The notes below the pieces were generated by a model. It was given only the letters and a program-made list of their open reading frames with translations, had not been told where the DNA came from and made no database searches. Below, one piece after another: positions 11,501-24,461 of a stretch of DNA of 64,000 nt. The stretch is from Dillenia suffruticosa (lineage: Eukaryota > Streptophyta > Magnoliopsida > Dilleniales > Dilleniaceae): assembly GCA_033439265.1 (NCBI GenBank), contig JAVTVX010000013.1:7032501-7096500 (forward strand). The letters are read 5' to 3'. The translations under genes and the position numbers were made by a program. Position 1 is the stretch's first letter; every line of letters begins with the position of its first letter.

Positions 11501-14500
11501 AATTTAAGATGATATTAGAGCCGGAGGTAATGAGTCTAAATTACTAAATTGAGGTTCTTATTTACTATTCTACTTGTTGGGACCCCCTTTAAGTTGGCAT
11601 GAGCCCACGTGGATGGGGCATGTTAAGTTATAAAAACAATATATAACCTTTCCGACCAGTCTCAGTTTTTGGAGTGAATGGTTGTTTAATGAAATTTAAA
11701 ACTTAAGATTGAAGAAGTTTTGTGTAAACGTCTTAGTAGACCATTTGTTTGATTTAAAAGAAAATGCATTTTTTTGGTAAGTGTTAAGAAGTACATCTTT
11801 TTTTGGGGGAACACTTTTGCTCCAAAAGTACTCTTATTTATTTATTTACTTTGTAGTTAGTTATTGCTAAACACCCCCCAAAAACAAACTTCATTCTAGG
11901 TAGTTCGATGAAGTTTTCAATTAAACAAGTGTCTTGATGCATTTCATTGCCAAGTAGTTCATTAATCTCATGACATGTTCCCTCTGAGCCACACATTGAA
12001 TACTTTTGGGAAGTACAAGTTTTGTTATCAAATATTTGAATAAGTTACCCTTTTTAGAAAAATACTGTTTGTAGTTAAGTTCATGTCTCTTTATTTTTAT
12101 ATTGGCATTTGAAAAGTAAATGGGAACGTATATCAATCAACTTATGATATATTTACATGAACATGTGACATGATATGGATATGGCATTGTGGTAAATTTT
12201 CCAAAAGAAATGCATAGTTAACATAGGAAAAGATTTTGGTCTCCTTGAATGACTATAGAAACAGTATATCAAACCTAAGATTATAAGACTTAGCAACTAT
12301 ATTATTTAAAATGCAGCATCTGGCAACTAATCCAAAATGTTCACGGGATCCTAAATGTTTCTAAAAATATTGGAGGATAAGAACATAATATAGTTATTCC
12401 TAAGTGCAACAAAATACCACAGGGGAAGCAATTAGACTTTTTATTTTTTGTGATAAACACATTCAGAACCAACATTGAGAAATTATGCTACTTGTCACAA
12501 TTCCATAAACCTGCACACTTCTAATGAGAGAAGGTACTTTTATGCATGTCAGTGTGCCAGATCAATGCAAAAGTTTAGCTCCATCAGCATATCTTAAGTT
12601 CCTAAAGGGTTTTCAAATACAGCATTAACAATTAATGTTTCCAAAATTTTGAATTATCCTTTTTTTTCTGTCATTTAGCTGGAAAACTGTACATGAAGTT
12701 GTTGTGTCATCAAATTTTTGTACAAGTGCTTATGTACGTGTACCATTACTTATTAATTTTCACACTCATTTGGCATAGAATGCATCATCTATATTATACT
12801 ATAGTGTTGAACGTGTAGTTAGATCTTCCTCTGGGGGTAAGCTTTTCAAAACCTTTAAGTTAAATAAGACTATATCAGATGCCGGGTGTTATATGTTAGG
12901 GTCATCCTGGATTGCTTTTCATTTGAACCTTAGCATCTTCCATGCCGTTAGCAAATGCTGCTGTAAGATTGTTAGCTTATGTTGCTCTAAAATTGTGTTA
13001 AAATTACATGGCCTCTATCCTTGGGATATAATGAAAACAATTTGCATTTTATGGTACAATTATAGTCAACGGTAGGATAGGAAAACAAGGAAAAGGAACA
13101 ACAACAACTAGAGCCTTAATCTCAAATTTTGGGGTCGTCCAAAACAAGGAAAAGGAATCGAAGGGTAAAATATCTTGTGGCTTCATCTTATTCTAAATAT
13201 TATATTTTTCTCCTTATATTTATCTTCATGCTTTGGAGGATTGAAGTAGGAGAAAGAAGCAGATGCGGAGTGAAATAGACAGGATTAACTGATGTTTTAG
13301 CCAAATTGTAATAAATGTTTGAATAAAAGCAATGGTGCTTCAGTAGTGCTTGTAGTTTACAGAATCAGGAAACTTAGCTTTAAAAAATATCCTAGGACAT
13401 GAAGATGCAATTATGCCATTGGAGTTTTAGGGGCATTAAACCTGACAATGTGGCTTTGTTATCCTATGCATAATTGTTAAGTGTTTCTACCTAATCTTTG
13501 TTTTCTTGTCTATAAATCATTTTAACTGGTTCCACGTTGCTTCCATTGGTACTTGCTGGACTTGGCCTGTTTGCCTAAATAGCAATTCTTCACTTTCTTT
13601 GTCTTCTTCTGTAAAGAAATGCATTTTAAGCAGAATTTGATTCCCTTTTTCTGCTTGTCCCCGTTAGGTGGCGGAGTTGAGCTCTATTCATGGGCCAAAT
13701 TACCTTGTTCTCTCAGCCAAAGCAAGGAGAGAACTATTGTCTGCCGTTCAGGAGGCTGCAAAATTAGAATACTCGAGTCTTCCAGAGAGAAGATCTGTTG
13801 CCAAACTTGCAATGAAATTGCAACAAGTCTGGGGTAAGATACTGTTAACACATGATTCTAAATACAATGCTGCAATACATGGAGCCAGGTAAATGCATGT
13901 CTGTTTCCAGGTCACCAAATTGTTGTTCTTTGTCTTGGGGTTTAATGGCCTTTGATCGAGCGACAAAATTTCTAGTTTTGCAAGACTGAGTCTTGAACCT
14001 GCCCTTCTGCACTAAATTTAATCACGCCAAAACTTTGTTTACACTTGAGGTTACTGTATAATGATGGCCCTTGAAAGGATGAAATGATATTGACCCATGC
14101 CTTTTGGACTTACATCCACACTCGAGATATCTGCATGGTAATTGCTTTCTAAGTAATTTTACATTAACTGACTGGTCTGATTTCAGAGTTTTAAGGCATG
14201 TTAAATTATTTTGATCCATCAAATTATTTATTTTATTTTATTTTTTAAAGTGATGGGCTTCCTGCAACTGAAGTTCTTTTTGTAATGCCACTGCATTGCA
14301 CTTATAGAAGAAAATTTCTAACAGGCAGTTTTTATTTCTCTACTAATGGTTTTTGGCAAATTTTTCACTAAATTAATTATGTATCAACAATTATGTTCTT
14401 AATAAGTGCTTTGGGGTTTTTTCACAAGTCTTTGATGGTCACCTCATAAATATGTTTCCAATCTTCTGTATCTCTTTCTCAAGAAGTCCCATAATAGCGT

Positions 14501-14651
14501 ATCTTTTATTGTTGGAGAATTAAATTGTTGTAAAAACTTTAATCTTATGATAAGTCTAAGAAGCCTGTTCATTTCATTTCATTTTATTTTTGTTTCTTAC
14601 ACAATAATGTTGTTTCTAATAAAAGGGCATTTTGCAGGAAATTGCCCCTGA
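5511..14651 (+). CDS. TORTIFOLIA1/SPIRAL2-like microtubule-associated protein
   Basis: Seven coding exons join in phase: 5511-6176, 6380-6574, 6655-6757, 7365-8026, 8326-9018, 13668-13833, 14638-14651 (2499 nt, 832 aa). Residues about 24-290 are HEAT/ARM repeats (e.g. RVVLALNKLADRDTYQIGVE, KRLKDPDSVVRDACVETFG, ALKNSDWNTRKAASVALGDL). Residues 322-520 are a Ser/Asp-rich linker. About 524-575 looks like a coiled coil. The C-terminal third holds the conserved TOR1-family domain (HILWIRVKGFLRKGDLDSAY ... LPERRSVAKLAMKLQQVW). Family members bind cortical microtubules, stabilise minus ends and control directional cell growth; this is family knowledge. Length and order match Arabidopsis TORTIFOLIA1-like 2 (At2g07170, from memory). 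Oddities: a 4.65-kb fifth intron full of repeats, a weak donor (GTTCAG) after exon 3, and a final coding exon of only 14 nt ending NCP-stop. The gene is convergent with the kinase gene. Confidence 0.9.
9103..11110. mobile_element. Degenerate terminal-inverted-repeat element in intron 5
   Basis: Left end TGTTGTGTTTGGTAGATAAG (9103) matches the reverse complement of the right end (11091-11110) at about 17 of 20 bases. Similarity continues inward in patches (gagaattggtgag against gaattggcgaaaag). Flanking octamers attcttat and actcttaa may be a decayed 8-bp target duplication. Inside are AT-rich sequence and a CT-rich block (10010-10150) but no transposase. Probably a non-autonomous DNA transposon; the class is not certain. 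Confidence 0.42.
11111..13667. other. Rest of intron 5 of the TORTIFOLIA1-like gene
   Basis: Intronic, AT-rich. Two related segments (about 11457-11530 and 11645-11720: ggtctccacaattttgaac / gaccagtctcagtttttgg, each followed by a gttgttt...aaatttaa-like run) look like one old dispersed repeat in two copies. A short LINE tail is annotated separately at 13098. No ORF in this interval resembles a protein. Confidence 0.4.
13098..13145 (-). mobile_element. Short 3' tail of an RTE-type LINE
   Basis: aacaacaacaact-agagccttaatctcaaattttggggtcg matches the well-known 3' end of plant RTE LINEs read in reverse (aacaacaacaa...gccttaatcccaaa...ggggtcgg, recalled from the family). The same tail occurs at 26574-26630 in the LINE interrupted by the CACTA element. 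Only the tail remains here. Confidence 0.5.
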
Positions 14652-15095
14652 GGTTGCCTCTGAATTACTTGATCCAGTACCCTGAAGCCTGAAATGTGGA
14701 AGTCTGGAACATTGCCCTAGTAGTGGTTCAATTTCTCTGCTTTTCCTTGTTATACAAGAAGCAACAGTGTTCCTTGTAATGCTACACTACCGTAATGTGA
14801 AACATGGGAATGAACAATGTTTAGTCAGTTTGAAATGTGTGATGTACCATCCTTTTTAACCTTTTCCTTGGAGTAGAATTTCTTATGATTTTGTTGGAAG
14901 CTAAAAAGCGTACATACACAACTCAGATATTTCAGGTGAGCTTCAGAAAAGCATGTAAGCCCCTGCCCGCATTGGGCAAGGCGGGAGTAAAAATTTTTAC
15001 ATTGTATTAAGCTGTGGGGTTAGCAAGCTTCACCATTTCAGTTAAGTTCTTATCCGATTTAGCATGTGGTTTGATCGTGCGAGGGCCAAAAAAAA
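14652..15095 (+). other. 3'UTR of the TORTIFOLIA1-like gene and start of the convergent spacer
   Basis: Follows the stop at 14649-14651. T-rich with plant-type near-upstream elements (ttgttatacaagaagc, gtaatgctac), but no single poly(A) signal stands out. The spacer to the kinase 3' end is about 1.7 kb in total. Confidence 0.4.
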
Positions 15096-15155
15096 TAAAT
15101 ACTGGGAAAAGCATTCTCCACGTGACAATACTGGGAAAAGCATTCTCCACGTGAC
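15096..15155. repeat. Tandem duplication, period 30 bp, two near-perfect copies
   Basis: The unit atactgggaaaagcattctc + cacgtgaca occurs twice back to back. Each copy carries a CACGTG hexamer, the G-box core. The near identity shows a recent duplication. Confidence 0.85.
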
Positions 15156-15600
15156 AGATTTGTTTACCATACTGGTTACAAGAATATTAGGCCAAAGCAT
15201 ACGATGAGCCTGAATATTTGCACTGATGTTTAGTTTCAGGGAGTTAGCCTCCGGGAGGAAAGGGGGCATTTGAGTTTGCAGGAAATTGCTAATATTGAGG
15301 GGCAACAAGTAGGAGAGCTTTGTAGATCTGACCCATTGTTTATAAAAAAAAATCCTTAAAAAAGCCCAATTAGGAAAATATTTCATAAAATAATCCAAGC
15401 TGGTTGAGAGTTGAACACTTGACTAGTGACCAAGAGTGTTCTTCAAGTGTTGAACACTGATGAATTCAGAGTAAACCCCCAATCCTCTTCTTTTCCCATT
15501 CTCCTCTTTTTTTCTCCGACTGAAACCCTAATCCTAGCTTTGCATGTTGATGATGATGATTTTTTGTATAATGAATAATGGAATATTGATGATGATGATT

Positions 15601-15800
15601 TTTTTTTTGATACCATATCTGGATTTCATCCCGACTAATCCGAATCGACTGCTACAGTGGCCCATTTTGGAAGGCGTGTCTCCCAACAGGGAATACTTTA
15701 TACACATGAGGGTCCGACACTCCCAATGGGAATTGAACCTAAGTCATGTTTAAGGGTACTCAATTCCACGTTTAGTTGAATCAACCCATGTTAGTTGTTG
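15601..15800 (+). repeat. Dispersed repeat, copy B, next to (TGA)n tracts
   Basis: gataccatatctggatttca, cccgactaatccgaatcgac, ctacagtggcccattttgga, tcccaacagggaata, gaattgaacctaag and tgaatcaacccatgttagtt follow in the order seen in a common dicot repeat that I recall with 'gggattcgaacc' and 'acccatgttggtt' segments. Related to copies at 4100 and 39190. Flanked by gatgatgatgatttttt runs at 15549-15610. The remaining 15800-16396 is spacer and the kinase 3'UTR. Confidence 0.55.
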
Positions 15801-16396
15801 ATGATGATGATAATTTTTGAAGGGATGGGATGCTTCAATTTTGTTAAACAACAGAGAAAGGAGGGCAGCAGTGAGCAACAGGTCAGGAGTTTCGAGGTGA
15901 TAGATGACATCAAAACGGAACTGGAGAAGCAGTAGCTGTCAACAATAGTCATCGTGCGTGCGTTCAACAGTGTTGGTCGAGTGTTCAACCCTCCAGGGTT
16001 AGTTTGGAAATTATTTTTCCAACATGATTTTTTAAAGATTTTTTTATTTTTTAATGGGTGTACAAAGCGCACAAGTAGGACAATACTATAAATTTTACAC
16101 TCTAGATTCTGTCATGAACATGCGGGCCAACAGTCGCAGCTAGAGCTTGAGAATTGAAAATCAACAGGCTTGCTGCCAAAATGGCCAACTATACAAGAAA
16201 AAACCAGGGCGGGGGGAGCTTACAATACAACAAAATGGGTGCTGGCTTGAACAATTCCAGTTTCTCTCCAGTATAATAAGGAAAATTTCAAAAACCATTT
16301 GGATAGACCAGTTGGTTGAATATTATACACTTTCAACTTCCATCCACACTTGGTTTCAGCCTAACCTCTGGGAGAAACATGATTCGGAGAAGGATT

Positions 16397-19300
16397 CTAT
16401 ATAACAAATTCCTTGGCAGGCTCATTAATGCTCCTTGTGTTCGCTGGTTTACTTGGATTGACATCACCTTGCCCATTGCCTTCACTTCTAGTTGAATTAA
16501 TCCTCCTGTTTGAAGGAGAATCATGGGTATCCTTTGGAGCTTCGTAAAGGATAATGCCAGCACTGCCACTTCGAAGCATCATCTCTTCTTGGTTATCCGC
16601 TTGTGTCTGAAAAGTTTCGAGTGTTTCTACAACCTGTTTCATATTGGGTCTCCCTTTGGGATTTTGGCACAGGCATTGATATGCCAAGCCAGCCACTTTT
16701 AGAGCAACTCGAACTGTGTATTGCCCTTCCATTCTTGGGTCCAAGATCTTCAGTAGCTTCTTGTTATGATTCAAGATTGGGCGGGCCCACTCAACCAGGT
16801 TGTGCTCTTGGCTTGGCCTACTCTTGTCCATTGCTCTCCTTCCTAGAAGCATCTCAAGTAGCACTACTCCAAATCCATAAACATCACTCCGAGCAGTCAA
16901 ATGTCCTGTTCAGTTCAAAATTATCAGGTCCAAAATCACCACCAATTTCCAAACAAAAAGGCACTAAAAGACAGCCATCCATTTACAGAGAGAATCCTAT
17001 CAATAACATAAGTCTGCCCTAAACTTCCATCTCATTGTTGTTGGCCTATTGAGCTAGTATTTATTGTATCTATGCATATAAAAAAGGACACGTGGACACA
17101 AACACATGAACATGCCCACCTGACATTTACTCATAAATCAGCCACCAATGTATGCCTCAAGAAGCATTCCATGCCACTCAAACTTTATGCCTATGAAGCA
17201 CAAATACATCAAAATAAAACCCAATTCGTATAGAATACTGCTTCAAAACCATGTGACATGTTGAAATACTCGAAGGTAAAAGCAATATAATGGAATGAAT
17301 CAGGAAGAACCACAGCCAATGGAGAGAAAAATGGAGAACCACAAAGTGGAAAAGCAATAATTCATCTAACAGCACCAAATTAGCATCTTACATTATGCAC
17401 AATGCCTAAAGTTGAAAGCACGAATAAGAAATATTGGAAGTATCAATTTGTCCCGTTCCTCAGTTTCTAACTCGACAGCACTGTTGCTAATTACCAAGGT
17501 TGTCTAACTCTTTTAGTAGGATTCATAGTTCTAAAGGATTCTTTGGAAGAGCCAGTTTCTAGTGACTGCATCTTAAAAATACCCTCTTTTTCATTAAACC
17601 ATTTTGAGAAGGTTCTGCTGAAAGTCTTCTATCTCTGCCATGCTGGCTTGGAAGAGTGATCGAAAGTAAAAATAAGAAATTGTGAAACATGCAATGGTAA
17701 CAGATGATAGCGGCCATCACTTATGATAAGACATCCTTTGAATAATCTACTATTGTTCCAATTTCCTACCAGGAATGATGACCAGATTATGCGGAAAACC
17801 AATGCAACGATTCATAATATATCTGCTGAACATTCATTACAGAACTCACCAGTCATTACATACTCTGGAGCTGCATAACCATATGTTCCCATCACTCTAG
17901 TTGATACATGAGTCTGATCCCCCATGGGCCCATCTTTTGCAAGCCCAAAGTCTGAAAGCTTGGCATTATAGTCCTGCAAGTCAATGCCCTAGATGTAAAG
18001 GAGTTCATTAATTGATGTTATAAGCATAAAACCAGGTTCATTCTTGTGCAGTTTATAATTTGGAGCCAGATTGTGCTTATGAAGCAGATTACAGCATTAT
18101 AGGCAAATTTGTTTGAACAAATGGAATTGATGACATTTAAAATGAATGAGACTATTCAAACTATGACAAGAATAAAAACCAACCGCATCTAGTAAGATGT
18201 TTGATGTCTTAAAATCACGGTATATGATAGATCTTTCTGCACCATGAAGGAATGCAAGCCCTTTTGCCGCACCTAAAGCAATCTTCATTCTTGTCGACCA
18301 CGTCATAGTAGCAGAGACTCCTATTAACAGCAAACAGGAAAGTTTAGATTACAGGTTCCAAAAGAACTCTCAAGCCTGTTAATGGACCAACAACAAAAAT
18401 AAATAAATAATTAAATCAATACAATTCACAGTAGCATAATATCAATCTTCCAAGAATTAGTCACTTTCCTTGCCCAAGAATAGCTTAATTAGTCAGAAAA
18501 CACATCAGTTCATATGCTGAATTTATTGTGTCATTTTGCAATGCCACGATTTGTTATGATTCTTCATAATAGGCCGTTTCCAGCATTTTCTTTAGGATAA
18601 AAAATACCCTTCTCCAAGGTTGACCAAAAAACATGCAGTAAAACAAAATTATATCCAACCCAAATCAAGTCTACCATTTTCCTTTTTACTTATCAATACA
18701 GTTTTAATCAACTCAAAGAATGATGATAAAAATTCCCAAGGCTAGACGGAGAAAAGGTTTACAAAGGTGTCATGCCAGTCTGCCTGCAATCAAACTCTAC
18801 ATTTCCTCAGCGCAGAGGACTCGCCCTATATGGGAATTTTAAATAGTCCCTAGACTGTGATCCAACAAGAGCATATGCCTTTGACAAAGATAAACTACTT
18901 ACTGCGGAAAAGGTGTTTCTCCAGGCTCCCACATGCCATATATTCATAGACCAAAAGCCTGTGGTCGTCCTCACAGCAAAATCCAATAAGAGTCACAAGA
19001 TTCGGGTGGCTAAGCTGCCTTAAATAGTTAACTTCTGCCTGCATCACAAGCCAAAGGCATGGTACATTTTTATAACTTGGGCGAGTCACCCATTTACGGT
19101 CATTATCCATTTAAACTATAATCATTCCATAAGAACAGCGATTTAGGAGAAATATTACTGAAATCAATTCAAGAAATGGAAGTTTCTACCACATCACCGC
19201 AAAAAAAATCATTCTTTACAACAAATGTACAATTGGAAAACCCATCAACTCCAACTCTGATCAATAATCTATTTGCCAGCTGAATCTTCTGGTGCTTATT

Positions 19301-20469
19301 TTCTGATTAAATACCTAACAGGCATGCATCACAGAAGTTTCTTCCGCCAATCATGGAAGGAAGTTTTACCAGCACGAAGATAGAATCTGTTACAATGATT
19401 CGAATTATCTTATCAAGACATCATGCTCAGTGACAGATATTCATCTCTGCAGGCAGATCATAATCCTAGTGGGTAAACCCGAAGCAAACATGGTAGATTG
19501 ATGGTATAAGTGAGTCATTAACTTCTCTTAACAAACTATTGATCTTTTCGGTCTTCTAACAAACATATCTCCCAGCATTTTTGCAGAGAAAATAGGAATG
19601 CATTTCATTTTCCTTGTAAAACCCACTTCTCTCCTCAAGGATTTCATTTACTTTGTTGCGATAAATGAATGCTGCCCTTATTACACAATGATACTCCCAG
19701 GTAGAACTCCCACTGATTTATCTGTGTTTGGGAGGTTATTTTAAAATTAAAACTAGGACCATTGCCAAAGTTACACCAGCAAGAAATGTAGCTATGCAGG
19801 TTCAATTCTCATTCCACCAGTTATCTGGCTAAATTCCTGTCATGAAAGTATCAACTGTTGGCCAGCTTGATCAGGAAAATCTATTTTAAGCATAAAACTG
19901 GGGACCAAATCATTTAAGGTAAGACGACTGACAAAAGCCATATATGGGGAGAGTGAACCTTGAGTTAGGTTCATAAAGTTTGAGCATTAGAGAAAGTAAT
20001 TTTTTAGAAAAGGTACCCAAAGTGGACCTGCAGCCACTGTAATGTCATCTCAACACACTATCAACAATTTTCTGGTCAGGTTGATTTCAGGTGTAAGAAA
20101 GAATTAGTATTTGGGAGGACAAGTTACAAACAGGGAGGAACTTAACCACTATGAATTGATGAATGATAAATACTGAAGGCACACACCACGGGGCCATGAC
20201 TACAAGATGAAAAAGAAAGTTACAAACAGGGAGGAACTTAACCACTATGAATTGATGAATGATAAATACTGAAGGCACACACCACAGGGCCATGACTACA
20301 AGATGAAAAAGAAAGGAAAGAATAGGAAGCATGCCCTCCAAACAAATTATTGAACAGCCATCACAAGGATGAATCTGCCATGTGAGTTCCGCAATAAAAA
20401 AGTTTGACACAAGTTCAAGCTAATGCACATTAAGCAAACTCTATAATCATGCATACACAAGTAAGTACA

Positions 20470-20524
<55 letters not shown>

Positions 20525-23500
20525 CTCGTTCATCCCACATCATTCTTGTTGGAGTTTGCTCATATTTCAGAAAGTACAATATTTTCTTGGTTGCTGAGGT
20601 TTCTTGTTTGAGAATATTTGGTTGGTTATGCTATAAAATTATTTTGTACTAAGAAAAATGACAACTCAGTACAATAGCTCTACCAAATACTTTGAAAGCA
20701 TCATAATTATCTCTAAGAGGAGTGTATTTTGAAATTTGTAAAATAGTGTACAAGGGATATTTGGGTCTGTGGCAACTTAACCAGGTTATCATCCATTGTG
20801 AGAGAGACATTCTCGTATCTCTTTGTGGACGCAGGCAAAGGATGTCAAAAAATGAAGGGCTCTTTTCTCTTACATTACTTATTTTTGTAGTTACTTGCGT
20901 TATGCTCATTGATTCCCTTGAGGTTTCGGATTAGTTTCCATTTATCCAATATATCACACATGAATTTCAACAACACCCCCCCCCAGGGGTTGGGTATCAA
21001 TAAGTCAATTTGATCCGGCCTACTCCTCCAAGTCAAATTTCTTATAGGCCCATCATGAAATGCTTCAATCACGGAGCCAACCACTCAACCATGAAAGGGA
21101 ATGAAACAACAAGAGTCCTACTCAACCATGGGATGAGATGAACCATACGGGTGCATACCACTCCTGTCATGCTGAGTGGAACCCAAAACTATCAACCATG
21201 ATACCACTTACTTGAAATATCAACAGAGATACTACATGAGTACATATATACAAAGTTTGACATATAAATAAACCAAAAATCTGACTTTTATTTGACAATC
21301 ATAAACACTAATTCATTTAGCATCAATACGGTTCACCTATATATTCTAAAATACAAAAAGGGTATCTTCTAAACATTCTAATATTTATTTCCCCTAGTAT
21401 GAAACGACTTAGGACTTCAATAGGTTAAGCCAAGATGTATAGACACAAACAAGAGGAAAGATACACCACAGTACAACAATACACAAAGAAAATAGATACA
21501 GGGTCGTAGACACAACTATGATTAAGAATGAACATGGCATCTAAGAAAACTGAGGCTCTATCAGACTTCTTTCTTTTGCCTCCAAATTATCCCCAAAAAG
21601 TAACTACACACTTTCCATTATTTTCTCTCTACATTCTGGAAATGCTCAATTGCCTATCTTGCTTAAGACGCATGCGCACAAGATGAGAGTACAATATCTT
21701 GTAGGCATAAAATATCTGATTTAATGGATATATCTCTCTCCAAATATGAAATATAAAGTTAACTGTAAAAATAATAGTTTTAAAAAATTTATAAAGATGC
21801 ATTTAAGTGTAAAAACTATCTATAATCTTATAATAATTTACAAATATAATATTTACTATTTCATGAACTGTCAAGTAGTATATTTAAAATCTTATTTGTG
21901 TCTCCATTCCACATTACTTATTGCTTTCTCTTGAGTTTTATTTGAATGACAAAGTTGTCCAAATACACATTTCAAGAAAAGCACATTAATTACTTTTACT
22001 TTATATGTCAGAACTTACATTCTTCCATAGTTCCCCTTATTGAAGTGGTTCAACCTACTTTCAGGGAATATGAAGTGATCCATTAATTTCCTTCCCAGTC
22101 TAGATTTTGATACTCATTTTGGGACAAGAAAAGGCAAAAACTTTTGCACTCGTTGGCACTGGGAGATTATTAATTTTAACTTATATTATGATTTAAATTT
22201 TTTTAAATTGCAAATCAGTGTGCTCCATATTATCTATGAAGTGTAGGAGAAGAGTCAAAAAAGTAAATACTTATAGATATATTTATTTAAGGAAGGTTAT
22301 AAATATTATAACGATATGCATGTTGAAGAAATGCAAGACACATGTCAAAGGCGTGTCTTCAAAGCCTTGGAAGCATCACATCTTTTACTTTGAGAAACCA
22401 TACTTGCAAATCACTATAAACTAAAATGTTGCAGCATCTTGCAAGTCAAACATGAAATAAACTCAAATATTGGAAATATTAGACAACTTTTATATCCACC
22501 AGATCTTTTTGTGACATTAACCTCAAGGAATCTGACTCAATATTTCCTTATTCTCAATTACAAAGGAGGAGCTCTAAAGGAACTATGAAGAGACAAAATT
22601 TACCAAAAAGTTTCCTTTGTGTTTGTAGAGAATATTCGATGAAAAGTATGTTTTAACTTATAAGGCAGAAATTTATTCTTGGACAAAATAAGCATCATAC
22701 ATTACTAGACGATGTTGGATTAAAAAAATAGCATTTTCAAATTCAAATTCCAAAGTAAATTGTTTGCCAAGATATAGGCTGATGATGTGGAAAATTCCTT
22801 TCAAAATAATAATAAAAAACTGCAATGCTATTGGCTGGAACTAAGGTCCGCTAGATACCAAGAATTGCTCAAAAACTATTTAAGTTTAATAGGCAAAGTT
22901 TACTTTACTTATGCAAAATCCACAATTCATTGTTCACAAATATATTATAAGACCAGTCAGCCATAGCATTCTTGCAATTAATAATTATACTTTATTGCTC
23001 AAGTAAATAAAAAAAAACTACGCCCATGATTCCACCTGAGTTACAAAATAACTATGGTGCCATTTCCACCATTTCATATGGTGGATTATAAAGCATGTTT
23101 CCAAATCAAAAGTAAGCAAGAAATGAAGCAATAGGAAAGCACATACCAGCCACTCTCTGTCACCTTGGTACCCTTCTGGATTAAGCTCCTTAATGGCAAC
23201 GTGTGTGGTTTTGTAACCTGGCCTCACGCTCTCATCTAGAACACCTTTGTAAACAATTCCAAATCCACCTTCACCAAGGATTTGGTCCGGCCGGAAGTAC
23301 TTGGTAGCCAGTCTCATCTCTTGGTATGTAAAACTATCAACATTGCTATAAGCAGGATTTTGGCGCAATTCCTTGATATTCTTTGAACACAATGGAATGC
23401 TGCTTACACCTTTTACCACATTTCCATCAGATTTATGTGTTTTCGTTGGAGAAGTAATGCTAACATTTCTGACTGCAGATGACTCTGCTTTATCTGGTCT

Positions 23501-24461
23501 AGGTGAAGTTGAAACTACTTCCCTATGTGGTTTTGTCGGGGATGGAACCACACCATTGCATATTTCAACTGAAACATTTCACAAACAAAGAAACAACATT
23601 AATTCATACATCCACTTTTTTTTTTGTCAATTTTGCCTCCGAACACACGTGGAACCAAGGGCTCAGTAAATTCCCAAAACAAACTTGACCCACTTTTAGA
23701 AACACTCTGTTTTAGTGTTGGAGGATCTGAAATCTCAGCAACAAAGTGGGGGTGTGTGTCTAAACACCGTGTAACCCAAAAAAGTTTAAGCTGGGGGTAT
23801 TGGGCCAACTTGTATACAAATGCAAGTCACTGCCACACATACATACAACTTGACTTACAATTGTATCACAATTTCAATCTCATACATGGAGTGGAGGAAA
23901 CAAAATTTTGTATCCTATAAACAACAATAGTAAGTTTCTGAATACTGCCACAGATACAACAGTCCCTCCCCAAAAAAAAACACCCATGAATTAAAAGTGA
24001 AAATCATCACGATGAAAGTGACTGAAAATTGAAAGGTCAATAAATAGAAGTGGGAGTAAAGCATGATAGAATAGCAAAAAGTTGAAATCAATTAAAGAGT
24101 AAGTTTTTATAATGAGAGTGACTGAAAATTGAATAGTCAATAAATAGAATTGGGAGTAAGGCATGATAGAATAGGAAAAAGTTGAAATCATGATGGGGCT
24201 AATTGCCTTGCCATAAATACACACAAATCAAATCAAGTATACAAGGCAATGGTAAGGGTAAGATCATCATTATCATCATAATGTTGAAAGCGAGTGAATG
24301 AGTGAATCCCCATTTTCATTGAAAGAGAGAGGAAAATGAATACCAGGATTGGGTTGAGGAGGAGGAAGAGGGTGGGGCCGTGGACGTTGATGTTGAGGTT
24401 GGTATTGTTGAGGACATTGACGTTGTTGATATTCGACATCGGAACTGAAACAGATCCCCAT
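16397..24461 (-). CDS. PBL17: Receptor-like cytoplasmic kinase, subfamily VII (PBL17-like)
   Basis: Six exons join in phase on the minus strand: 24461-24344, 23568-23147, 19038-18903, 18320-18184, 17973-17850, 16905-16397 (1446 nt, 481 aa). The N-terminus MGICFS carries Gly2 for N-myristoylation and Cys4 for palmitoylation, so plasma-membrane anchoring is expected. A Pro/Gln/Ser-rich stretch reaches residue ~115. The kinase domain follows: glycine loop GEGGFG (138-143), VAIK lysine 166, YRDFK catalytic loop with Asp261, DFG 279-281, APE 306-308. It is an RD-type kinase with the YRD variant usual in RLCK-VII. The C-terminal tail (~412-481) is Ser/Asn-rich. Family members such as BIK1 and PBS1 relay signals from pattern-recognition receptors; the upstream receptor cannot be told from sequence. 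Closest in my memory is Arabidopsis PBL17 (At2g07180). Intron 2 is 4.1 kb. Confidence 0.92.
20121..20312. repeat. 96-bp tandem duplication in kinase intron 2
   Basis: aagttacaaacagggaggaa at 20121 recurs at 20217, and the whole 96-bp unit is repeated with essentially one mismatch (cacg/caca before gggccatgac). A very recent event. Confidence 0.93.
20474..20522. repeat. (TG)n microsatellite in kinase intron 2
   Basis: About 24 uninterrupted TG dinucleotides. The rest of intron 2 (19039-23146) is AT-rich and I see no coding sequence in it. Confidence 0.95.
24013..24192. repeat. 100-bp tandem duplication in kinase intron 1
   Basis: agtgactgaaaattgaa, gtcaataaatagaa, tgggagtaa, gcatgatagaata and aaaaagttgaaatca occur in the same order from 24013 and again from 24113, with several substitutions. 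Older than the 96-bp duplication in intron 2. Confidence 0.85.

Noticed and set aside
21170..21215. aaccatgataccacttac as a possible retrotransposon primer site
   Set aside because: No LTR borders or coding remnants nearby; the match to a Met-tRNA end is too short.
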